In this document: positions 24,289-31,527 of the stretch, in pieces | How the letters are laid out: every line of letters starts with the position of its first letter | Numbering within the stretch: the first letter of the stretch is position 1 | NCBI GenBank assembly: GCA_002781745.1 | Contig: PFFW01000125.1 | Coordinates: forward strand, 1 to 39,695 | DNA from: Rhodospirillales bacterium CG15_BIG_FIL_POST_REV_8_21_14_020_66_15 | GTDB lineage: Bacteria; Pseudomonadota; Alphaproteobacteria; Rhodospirillales; Casp-alpha2 | DNA: 39,695 nt | Reading direction: 5' to 3' | Notes under the pieces: model-generated | What the model was told of the DNA's origin: nothing | The model's database searches: none | The model's input: the letters and a program-made list of their open reading frames with translations, nothing else | Position numbers and translations under genes: made by a program

Positions 24289-25053
24289 ATGACGGGCGCC
24301 TCCGCGATCATCGCCGACGAGACCCGCCTTCTGGACGGCCGGGTGATCTGCTTCCAGCCCGCCAAGGGCTACCGGTCGGCCATCGACCCGATCCTGCTGC
24401 AGGCCGCCGTTCCGGCGCGGCCCGGAGAGCATGTGCTGGAACTCGGCTGCGGCGCGGGAGCCGCCGCCCTGTGCCTGGCCCGCCGCCTGCCGGACGTTTG
24501 CGTTCTGGGTCTGGACGTCCAGGCGCCGCTCATCGCCCTTGCCGGGCGCAGCGCCCTTGCCAACGGGCTCGAGGCACGGGTTCGCTTCGTCGCGGGCGAC
24601 CTGCTCGACCCGCCGGCGGCGGTGCGCGCCGGCGCCTTCGACCACGTGATGGCCAATCCGCCGTTCCGCAAGGCCGGCACCTCGCGCCCGTCGCCGGATC
24701 CGGTGAAGGCCCAGGCGACCGTGGAGGGCCGGGCCAAGCTGGCCGACTGGATCCGCGCGGCGGCCGGGCTGGTCCGCGACGGCGGCACGGTCACGGTGAT
24801 CCACCACGGCGGGCGGGGGGATGAGTTGGCGGAACTCATGGCCGGTTCGCTCGGCGGTCTCACGGTCCTCCCGTTCCTGTCCCAGATCGGGGAGACGCGG
24901 CCGGGCCGCGTCATCGTCCAGGGAACCAGGGGGGCCGCGCGCGGACAGGAGACCCTGCCGCCGTTCGTCCTGCACGAATCGGGCGGCGCCTATACGCCCG
25001 GGGTGGACGAAATCCTACGCGGGTATGCGGATCTCGCGCCGAACTTCGCCTGA
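24289..25053 (+). CDS. TrmN6-like tRNA (adenine-N6) methyltransferase
   Basis: This 254-aa class I SAM-dependent methyltransferase starts at ATG 24289, 10 nt after DUF2007. The SAM-binding motif is VLELGCGAGAAALCLA (about residues 49-64) and the acidic motif II is VLGLDVQ. The catalytic NPPF in HVMANPPFRKAG marks an N6-adenine or similar amino methyltransferase. The overall match is to the TrmN6/YfiC group, which modifies A37 of tRNA1(Val). The exact tRNA target is inferred from the family. The C-terminal part has the family's variable strand-helix cap. Confidence 0.8.
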   Translation: MTGASAIIADETRLLDGRVICFQPAKGYRSAIDPILLQAAVPARPGEHVLELGCGAGAAALCLARRLPDVCVLGLDVQAPLIALAGRSALANGLEARVRFVAGDLLDPPAAVRAGAFDHVMANPPFRKAGTSRPSPDPVKAQATVEGRAKLADWIRAAAGLVRDGGTVTVIHHGGRGDELAELMAGSLGGLTVLPFLSQIGETRPGRVIVQGTRGAARGQETLPPFVLHESGGAYTPGVDEILRGYADLAPNFA

Positions 25054-25192
25054 CGGTCCGAAAAGTGCCCATCTGTGCGTCTCGTCACTTGCAAGCCGCG
25101 GCTTCTCCTGGAATATTTCCTGCAAACCAAGCGCGGACGACACCGCCAACTCTTCAAGAATTTGGGGGCGGTCTTCGAGGGCCGGTGAGATA

Positions 25193-25624
25193 GTGGGCAA
25201 CGCAGCGGTTATCACCGTCATTGGCGCATTTGTCGCCTTGGGAATTCTCGGCGTGCTGTTCTACGTCAGCACGCTCGCCAAGAACGTCTATCAGATCAAG
25301 ATCCAGATGAAGGAAGACCTGGCCTACGAGCTGGAGCGTCTGAAGGAGCACGTCGAAAAGGAATTGGTCCAGCGCCAGCGCTGGATCACCCGCGACGTCG
25401 CCGGCGCCCAGGACGGCAAGTTCGTCCTCATCGACGAGGAGATCGCCGCCCTCAAGATCCAGGTGAAATCGGACCTCGACGCCATCGACGAGAAGGTCCG
25501 CAAGCTGGCGGCCCTGCAGCATGCCTTGGCGGCGAAACGGCAGGCCAAATCCGCCGCGGCCGAGGACACGGCCATGGAACCGGCCTTCACGGTGGACAGC
25601 CCGGGACGCAAGGCCGCACAATAG
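25193..25624 (+). CDS. Single-pass membrane protein with coiled coil, unknown
   Basis: This 143-aa protein starts at GTG 25193 (GTG GGC AAC GCA). Residues 5-26 form one membrane helix (AVITVIGAFVALGILGVLFY), then a cytoplasmic or periplasmic coiled coil runs to about 115, rich in K, E and R with regular leucine/isoleucine spacing (KEDLAYELERLKEHVEKELV). The tail is alanine-rich. I do not recognise the family. It ends 3 nt before the S49 peptidase start, so the two are cotranscribed, which makes it a candidate partner or substrate-presenting protein for that protease. Orientation in the membrane is not certain. Confidence 0.65.
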   Translation: MGNAAVITVIGAFVALGILGVLFYVSTLAKNVYQIKIQMKEDLAYELERLKEHVEKELVQRQRWITRDVAGAQDGKFVLIDEEIAALKIQVKSDLDAIDEKVRKLAALQHALAAKRQAKSAAAEDTAMEPAFTVDSPGRKAAQ

Positions 25625-25627
25625 GGC

Positions 25628-26503
25628 ATGTCTGAAATCCAGCCGGCATCCCGCGGTCTCGGCGCTGTTCCCCTCATCGGCGCGTTGCTTGAGCCGCCGC
25701 CCGTCGTGGCGGTGCTGCGGCTGTCGGGCGTCATCGGTTCGATCGGCGCCTTCCGCCGGGGGCTCAGCCTGAGCGGCCAGGCGGACGCCATCGAACGGGC
25801 CTTCAAGCTGCGCAATCTCCAGGCCGTGGCGCTCGCCGTCAATTCGCCGGGCGGCTCGCCCGTGCAGTCGTCGCTGATCGCAGGCCACATCCGCCAGTTG
25901 GCCGAGGAGAAACAGGTTCCGGTCGTCGCCTTTTGCGAGGACGTGGCGGCGTCGGGCGGCTACTGGCTGGCATGCGCCGCGGACGAAATCTACGCGGACG
26001 CGTCCTCCATCATCGGCTCCATCGGCGTTGTTTCCGGCGGGTTCGGCCTGCAGGGCCTGATCGAAAAGCTGGGGGTGGAGCGCCGCCTGCACACGGCGGG
26101 CGAGAAGAAGGCCATGCTCGACCCCTTCCAGCCGGAAAAGCCCGCCGACGTCAAGCATCTGAAGGACATCCAGGGCGATATCCACCTGGCCTTCAAGGAC
26201 ATGGTGCGCGCGCGCCGCGGCAAGCGCCTGAAGGGGGCCGAGAAGGAGCTGTTCTCGGGCGCCTTCTGGGCCGGTGCGAAGGCCCTGGAACTGGGCCTCG
26301 TCGACGGGCTTGGCGACATCCGCTCGGTCATGCGGGAGCGCTTCGGCGAGGACGTGAAGCTCAAGGTCGTCGGCGAGCGGCGGGGCTGGCTGCGCCGCCT
26401 GCGCTTCGGCGCGACGTCCGAGGTCCCGGCCGGCGCCGACTGGGCCGGCCAGTTGGTCGCCGCCGTCGAGGAACGCCTGACCTGGAGCCGCTTCGGGCTT
26501 TAG
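25628..26503 (+). CDS. S49 family serine peptidase (SppA/SohB type)
   Basis: This 291-aa protein has a single S49 domain. The Ser-Lys dyad is visible: Ser109 in EDVAASGGYWLACAADEIYA and Lys161 in GEKKAMLDPFQPE. Other landmarks are LAVNSPGGSPVQSS and IIGSIGVVSGGFG. The short length fits the SohB or 36K-type SppA, not the 67K SppA. There is no clear signal peptide; a moderately hydrophobic stretch at 10-38 could let it associate with the membrane. These enzymes degrade cleaved signal peptides or misfolded membrane proteins. It follows the coiled-coil membrane protein gene by 3 nt, and its stop codon overlaps the stop of the convergent cyclase gene. Confidence 0.88.
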   Translation: MSEIQPASRGLGAVPLIGALLEPPPVVAVLRLSGVIGSIGAFRRGLSLSGQADAIERAFKLRNLQAVALAVNSPGGSPVQSSLIAGHIRQLAEEKQVPVVAFCEDVAASGGYWLACAADEIYADASSIIGSIGVVSGGFGLQGLIEKLGVERRLHTAGEKKAMLDPFQPEKPADVKHLKDIQGDIHLAFKDMVRARRGKRLKGAEKELFSGAFWAGAKALELGLVDGLGDIRSVMRERFGEDVKLKVVGERRGWLRRLRFGATSEVPAGADWAGQLVAAVEERLTWSRFGL

Positions 26504-27999
26504 GCGGTTGCGTCCTTCGTCAGGTTATAGCGGCCGCCGATGCCGGTGATTTCGTGGACCGGCACGGGCTCGCTCAGGCCTTTCAACTGAACGCTCAGGT
26601 GCCCGGCTGATTTCACCGTGTCCTTGACGGCCCTGTGGGTTGCGTCCGAGGCGAATATCTGGCCGCTCGCCGCCAGGCTTTCGATCCGCGCCGCCAGGTT
26701 CACGGTGGCGCCGATGACGCTGTATTTCAGACGCATCTCCGATCCGATGTTGCCGGCGACGACCTCGCCGGTCGACAGCCCGATGCCCATGGCGAGCGGC
26801 GGCAGGCCGCGGTCGTTGACCCTCCCGTTGACCTCGGCCATGGCCATCTGCATTTCGATGGCGCAGGCGACGGCGCGTTCCGCGTCGTCGTCCTTGGCCA
26901 TCGGGACGCCGAACACGGCCATCAGGGCGTCGCCGATGAAGTTGTCGACGCTGCCGCCGTATTTCATGATGATCGCGGTCATCGTGCCGAGAAACATGTT
27001 CAGGGCGTCGACGACTTCCTCGGGCGCCAGAACCTCGGACATCGGCGTGAATCCCCTCAGGTCGGCCATCAGCACGGTGACGACGCGGCGTTCGCCGCCC
27101 AGGACCAGCGGGCCGTCGCTTTTCAGGGCCGCTTCGGCGACCTCGTTGGTGACGTACTGGCCGAAAACCTTCTTGATGAACTCGTTGCGCAGGAAAAGGT
27201 CCTCGTAGGCGCGGCTTTTCTCCAAGGTCAGGGCCAACTCGCCCGCGATCTGGGCGTACATCTCAACATGCTGGTCCACGTAGGTTCCGGCTTCGACGCT
27301 GGAAAAGAAGATGAACCCGATGACCTTGTCGTTCGCCACCAGGGGACAGGTCAGGCTTGAAAGAATTCCCTCCTTGCGGATCAGTCTGCTCGATCCGGAC
27401 TTCGGATGGTCCTTCAGATAGGCCTCCAGGTCGTTGATGATCCGGGGTTCGCGCGTCTCGGCGATGGTTTCCAGCGTGCTGCCCCGGAGCACGGCCGCAT
27501 ATCCTCCGTTAAGATACGTCTTGCCGTACTTGGCCCGGTTCCAGCGCGCCCGGACCAGCGTCTTGCCCGACTCGCTCTCCTCGATCAGGGCGACGCCGAT
27601 CCGGTCGAAGGGGATCAGCTTGTCGAAATCCTCGAAGACGTGATCCAGAACCTCGTCGAAAAACATCCCCGAATTGACGCGGACGGTGATCTCGTTCAGG
27701 GCCTTGATCTCGGCGAACTTGTGATCCAGGCGGCCGCCCAGCGCCACAAGGGCGTCGCCGATGTCCTTGGTCACCAGGGAATAGTTCGAAAATTCGCGTT
27801 GTTCCGGACCGTGGTTCGGAAACATGTCGATGGCCGCCCGGCGGAAAACCTGGGACCGGCGTTCGTCCACGGTCGCCGTTTCGTGGGCCTTCAGTTGCTC
27901 GCGCAGGGAGGTCAGGAGAATGTTCTGGCCGTCGACGCGCGATTCAAGGGCGGCGATTTCCGTTTCCAGGTGCTTGATGATTTCGTTGCGTGTGCTCAT
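26500..27999 (-). CDS. GAF-domain class III adenylate/guanylate cyclase
   Basis: This 499-aa soluble protein has an N-terminal coiled coil (1-40), a GAF sensor domain (about 105-260) and a class III cyclase domain (about 300-480). The catalytic metal aspartates are Asp313 (MADLRGFT) and Asp357 (NFIGDALM); the transition-state pair is Asn434 and Arg438 (TVNLAARIES). The residues that usually set the purine are unusual: Asn353 where adenylate cyclases have Lys, and Ser427 where they have Asp or Thr. The nucleotide made therefore cannot be named from sequence. The GAF domain could bind a small ligand. The stop overlaps that of the S49 peptidase by 3 bp, with no terminator between. Confidence 0.9.
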   Translation of the reverse strand: MSTRNEIIKHLETEIAALESRVDGQNILLTSLREQLKAHETATVDERRSQVFRRAAIDMFPNHGPEQREFSNYSLVTKDIGDALVALGGRLDHKFAEIKALNEITVRVNSGMFFDEVLDHVFEDFDKLIPFDRIGVALIEESESGKTLVRARWNRAKYGKTYLNGGYAAVLRGSTLETIAETREPRIINDLEAYLKDHPKSGSSRLIRKEGILSSLTCPLVANDKVIGFIFFSSVEAGTYVDQHVEMYAQIAGELALTLEKSRAYEDLFLRNEFIKKVFGQYVTNEVAEAALKSDGPLVLGGERRVVTVLMADLRGFTPMSEVLAPEEVVDALNMFLGTMTAIIMKYGGSVDNFIGDALMAVFGVPMAKDDDAERAVACAIEMQMAMAEVNGRVNDRGLPPLAMGIGLSTGEVVAGNIGSEMRLKYSVIGATVNLAARIESLAASGQIFASDATHRAVKDTVKSAGHLSVQLKGLSEPVPVHEITGIGGRYNLTKDATA

Positions 28000-28132
28000 G
28001 ACTTCTCCTGCGGTCGGCGGCCGGCTTCGTTATGATACTGATCTTTCACCCCTTCGGCAGCATGGGCAATGGGCACGTGACGCTTTTCTCCCCCCAGCTT
28101 GACCGCGAACGGCGCGCCCCCTAAAAGGCTGC

Positions 28133-28396
28133 ATGTTCGGTTTTTCCCTTCCCAAGCTTCTGTTCACGGCGCTCGCCATCGCCGCCGTCTGGTACGGCTT
28201 CAAGTGGCTGGGCCGGGTTCAGGCGCGTCAAAAGGAACTGGCCCGTGAACGGGCCCGGCGCATGAAGGATACCGGGACGCCCAGGGGAAGGGCGCCCGAG
28301 GTCGAGGATATGATGGAATGCCCGACCTGCGGTGCCTTCGTGGCGGCCAGCGGACCGCGCAACTGCGGCAAGACCGACTGCCCCTATCCCGAGTGA
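28133..28396 (+). CDS. Small membrane protein with C-terminal zinc ribbon
   Basis: This 87-aa protein has an N-terminal membrane helix (about residues 6-24, LPKLLFTALAIAAVWYGFKW), a basic linker (RVQARQKELARERARRMK) and a C-terminal four-cysteine cluster: CPTC (about 63-66) and CGKTDC (about 78-83). The cysteines likely bind one zinc ion. The combination of helix, charged linker and CPTC/CxxxxCP ribbon occurs in small alphaproteobacterial proteins without assigned function. It is divergent from the cyclase gene, with 133 bp between starts. The start ATG 28133 is the only reasonable choice. Confidence 0.75.
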   Translation: MFGFSLPKLLFTALAIAAVWYGFKWLGRVQARQKELARERARRMKDTGTPRGRAPEVEDMMECPTCGAFVAASGPRNCGKTDCPYPE

Positions 28397-28414
28397 CGGA
28401 GGGCAGTTCCTTTC

Positions 28415-28443
28415 TTGACCCTCCGATAGCGGCCCCCTATTTT
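28415..28443 (+). promoter_or_regulatory. Sigma70-type promoter of the glyQS-ppdK genes
   Basis: TTGACC (28415-28420), a 17-nt spacer and TATTTT (28438-28443). The predicted start is about 28450, giving a leader of about 49 nt before glyQ. An inverted repeat CGGAGGG/CCCTCCG (28397-28403, 28419-28425) overlaps the -35. Confidence 0.72.
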
Positions 28444-28498
28444 CTGGCACCGCAACATAACGCGAATTCTTAACGCATTTCCTTTGGAACCCGCCGCC

Positions 28499-29401
28499 AT
28501 GGCGAACGCCCCAGGCGATAAGCCCAGTTTCCAATCGCTCATCCTGACGCTTCAGCAGTTCTGGGCCGACCGGGGATGCGTGATTCTGCAGCCCTATGAC
28601 ATCGAGGTGGGGGCGGGCACCTTTCACCCGGCGACCACGCTGCGCTCGTTGGGCAAGCCCGACGACGTGTGGAACTGCGCCTATGTGCAGCCCTCGCGGC
28701 GGCCGACCGACGGCCGCTACGGCGAGAACCCCAACCGCCTGCAGCACTATTACCAGTTCCAGGTGCTGATGAAGCCGTCGCCGCCGGACATCCAGCAGAC
28801 GTACCTGGAAAGCCTCTACGCCATCGGCATCGACAAGGACACCCACGACATCCGCTTCGTCGAGGACGACTGGGAAAGCCCGACCCTGGGCGCCTGGGGT
28901 CTCGGCTGGGAGGTGTGGTGCGACGGCATGGAGGTGACGCAGTTCACCTATTTCCAGCAGGTCGGCGGTTACGACTGCGATCCGGTGCCGGTCGAGCTGA
29001 CCTACGGCCTGGAGCGGCTGGCCATGTACGTGCAGGGAGTCGAAAACGTCTACGACCTGGACTGGGACGGACGGCCGAAGGACAAGGGCGGCAAGACCTA
29101 CGGCGACGTGTTCCTGCAGGCCGAGCGCGAATACTCCGCGCACAACTTCGAACATGCCGATACGGCGATGCTGCGACGGCACTTCGAGGACGCGGAAAAG
29201 GAGTGCGCGCACCTTCTGGAGAAGGGGCTGGCGCTGCCCGCCTATGACTACTGCCTGAAGGCGTCGCACCTGTTCAACCTGCTGGATGCCCGCGGCGTCA
29301 TCAGCGTGACGGAGCGCCAGGCCTTCATCCTGCGCGTGCGCGACCTGGCCAAGGGGTCGGCCACGGCCTGGATGAAGTCGCAGGGGGTCGAGGTCGCGTG
29401 A
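28499..29401 (+). CDS. glyQ: Glycyl-tRNA synthetase alpha subunit
   Basis: This 300-aa catalytic subunit starts at ATG 28499 ([12 protein letters not shown]). It belongs to the heterotetrameric bacterial GlyRS, which charges tRNA-Gly. Class II landmarks are [24 protein letters not shown] (split at residues 18-30 and 31-41), [18 protein letters not shown] and [13 protein letters not shown] (motif 3). No clear SD is present; the leader contains TGGAACCCGCC just before the start. Its stop codon overlaps the glyS start (TGATG), so the two subunits are translationally coupled. Confidence 0.97.
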   Translation: MANAPGDKPSFQSLILTLQQFWADRGCVILQPYDIEVGAGTFHPATTLRSLGKPDDVWNCAYVQPSRRPTDGRYGENPNRLQHYYQFQVLMKPSPPDIQQTYLESLYAIGIDKDTHDIRFVEDDWESPTLGAWGLGWEVWCDGMEVTQFTYFQQVGGYDCDPVPVELTYGLERLAMYVQGVENVYDLDWDGRPKDKGGKTYGDVFLQAEREYSAHNFEHADTAMLRRHFEDAEKECAHLLEKGLALPAYDYCLKASHLFNLLDARGVISVTERQAFILRVRDLAKGSATAWMKSQGVEVA

Positions 29402-31503
29402 TGCCGGAGCTTCTGCTGGAACTGCTGTCCGAGGAAATTCCCGCGCGCATGCAGGCGCGCGCGGCCGATGACCTGAAACGCCTGGTCGGCGACGGCCTGA
29501 AGGGCGCCGGGCTCGCCTTCACCAACGCCCAGACCTACGTGACGCCGCGCCGTCTGACCCTCGTCGTCCACGGCCTGCCCGTCAAGCAGCCCGACATTTC
29601 CGAGGAACGCCGCGGCCCCCGCGCCGACGCGCCGGAACAGGCCAAGCAGGGCTTCATGAAGTCCCTGCCCAAGGGGGCCGAGGTCGAGGAACGCGAGACC
29701 GAGAAGGGCAAATTCCTGTTCGCCCGGGTCGAACAGGCGGGCGAGAAGACGCGCCTGATCCTGCCGGGGATCATCCAGACTGCGTTGCAGGCCCTGCCGT
29801 GGCCCAAATCCATGCGCTGGGGCCGGGGCAAGGCGCGCTGGGTGCGTCCGCTGCATTCCATCCTGGCCGTCTACGACCAGGAAGGCCTGCCGGTCCGGTT
29901 CGCCGGGGTCGAGGCCGGAGTGACCACGCGCGGCCATGCCTTCATGGCGCCGGGCACCATCGAGGTTGCCGATTTCGCCGACTATGAAAAATCCCTGAGG
30001 GCGGCCAAGGTGGTGATCGACCCGGACGCCCGCAAGCAGACCATCGGGGCCGACGCGGCCAAGATGTGCAAGGGAGCGGGCGTGACCTTGAAGGACGACC
30101 CGGCCCTGCTGGACGAGGTCGCGGGTCTGGTCGAATGGCCGGTCGTGCTGATGGGCAGGATCGACGCCGAGTTCATGGACGTGCCGCCGGAGGTGCTGAT
30201 CACCTCAATGCGCAAGCACCAGAAATACTTCGCGACCGAGGACGCCAAGGGAAACCTGGCGTCCAGGTTCATCCTCGTCGCCAACCGGGAGACCGCCGAC
30301 GGCGGCCGCCAGGCGATCGCCGGCAACGAACGCGTGCTGCGCGCGCGCCTGGCCGACGCCAAGTTCTTCTGGGACCAGGACCGCAAGACCTCGCTCGCCT
30401 CCAAGGCGCCGCAGCTCAAGGAACGGGTGTTCCACGCCAAACTGGGCACGCTCGACGAAAAGGTCGACCGCATGCAGGCCCTGGCGGTTGCCTTGTGCGA
30501 ATACATGCCGCAGGCGGACCGGGACAAGGTGCGGTCGGCCGCGCGCCTGGCCAAGGCGGACCTGTCGACCGGCATGGTCGGCGAGTTTCCCGACCTGCAG
30601 GGCGTCATGGGCGCCTACTACGCCCGCCACGACGGCGAAAGCGAGGCCGTGGCCGCCGCCGTCGCCGACCATTATTCGCCGCTGGGCCCGTCCGACGATT
30701 GTCCGTCCAAGCCCGAAAGCGTCTGCGTGGCGCTGGCCGACAAGATCGATTCACTTGTCGGGTTTTGGGCCATCGACGAGAAGCCGACGGGGTCGAAGGA
30801 CCCCTATGCGCTGCGCCGCGCGGCGCTCGGGGTCATTAGATTGATCATCGAGAACAAGCTGCGCCTGCCGCTTTATGAAGTGTTTCGGAACGCAGCAGAT
30901 CAGTACAAGGACGTTGCATTAAAACATTGGGCGGAAAGTAAGTCGGGAGAAACCTTCGATTTTGTAACGCCACTCCGTCAATCACTTCTCGATTTCTTCG
31001 CCGACCGCCTGAAGGTCCACCTGCGCGAACAGGGCGTGAAGCACGACCATATCGACGCCGTGTTCGCTCTTGGCGGCGAGGACGACCTCGTCCGCCTGCT
31101 GGCGCGGGTCGAGGCGCTGGCCGATTTCCTCGGCAGCGACGACGGCGGCAATCTTTTGACCGCGTACCGCCGCGCCGCCAACATCCTGCGGATCGAGGAA
31201 AAGAAGGACGGCGTTTCCTACGCGGCGCGGCCGGACGACACGCTGCTGACGGACGACGCCGAGAAGACGCTGTACGCCGCGCTGGAAGAGGCCGCGCCGG
31301 CGATCGCCGACAAGGTCCAGGCCGAGGACTTCACCGGCGCCATGGCGGCGCTGGCCGGCCTGCGCGCACCCGTCGACGCCTTCTTCGACAAGGTTACCGT
31401 CAACGCGGACGACGCCAAGCTCCGCGAAAACCGTTTGAAACTGCTCTCCATGATCCGGACGGCGCTGGAAGGCGTCGCCGACTTCTCGCGGATCGAGGGA
31501 TAA
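29401..31503 (+). CDS. glyS: Glycyl-tRNA synthetase beta subunit
   Basis: This 700-aa subunit starts at ATG 29401, sharing bases with the glyQ stop. It opens [20 protein letters not shown], the family signature. The N-terminal half has the B3/4-like domain, the middle an HD-like domain ([20 protein letters not shown]) and the C-terminal part the anticodon-binding helices. The beta subunit binds tRNA-Gly and is essential for aminoacylation. A stretch of about 150 bp at 30835-30990 is visibly richer in A and T than the rest of the gene, although the protein reads through without interruption. ppdK follows after 24 nt. Confidence 0.96.
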   Translation: MPELLLELLSEEIPARMQARAADDLKRLVGDGLKGAGLAFTNAQTYVTPRRLTLVVHGLPVKQPDISEERRGPRADAPEQAKQGFMKSLPKGAEVEERETEKGKFLFARVEQAGEKTRLILPGIIQTALQALPWPKSMRWGRGKARWVRPLHSILAVYDQEGLPVRFAGVEAGVTTRGHAFMAPGTIEVADFADYEKSLRAAKVVIDPDARKQTIGADAAKMCKGAGVTLKDDPALLDEVAGLVEWPVVLMGRIDAEFMDVPPEVLITSMRKHQKYFATEDAKGNLASRFILVANRETADGGRQAIAGNERVLRARLADAKFFWDQDRKTSLASKAPQLKERVFHAKLGTLDEKVDRMQALAVALCEYMPQADRDKVRSAARLAKADLSTGMVGEFPDLQGVMGAYYARHDGESEAVAAAVADHYSPLGPSDDCPSKPESVCVALADKIDSLVGFWAIDEKPTGSKDPYALRRAALGVIRLIIENKLRLPLYEVFRNAADQYKDVALKHWAESKSGETFDFVTPLRQSLLDFFADRLKVHLREQGVKHDHIDAVFALGGEDDLVRLLARVEALADFLGSDDGGNLLTAYRRAANILRIEEKKDGVSYAARPDDTLLTDDAEKTLYAALEEAAPAIADKVQAEDFTGAMAALAGLRAPVDAFFDKVTVNADDAKLRENRLKLLSMIRTALEGVADFSRIEG

Positions 31504-31527
31504 CACCACGCAAGGGATCGACTGGTC

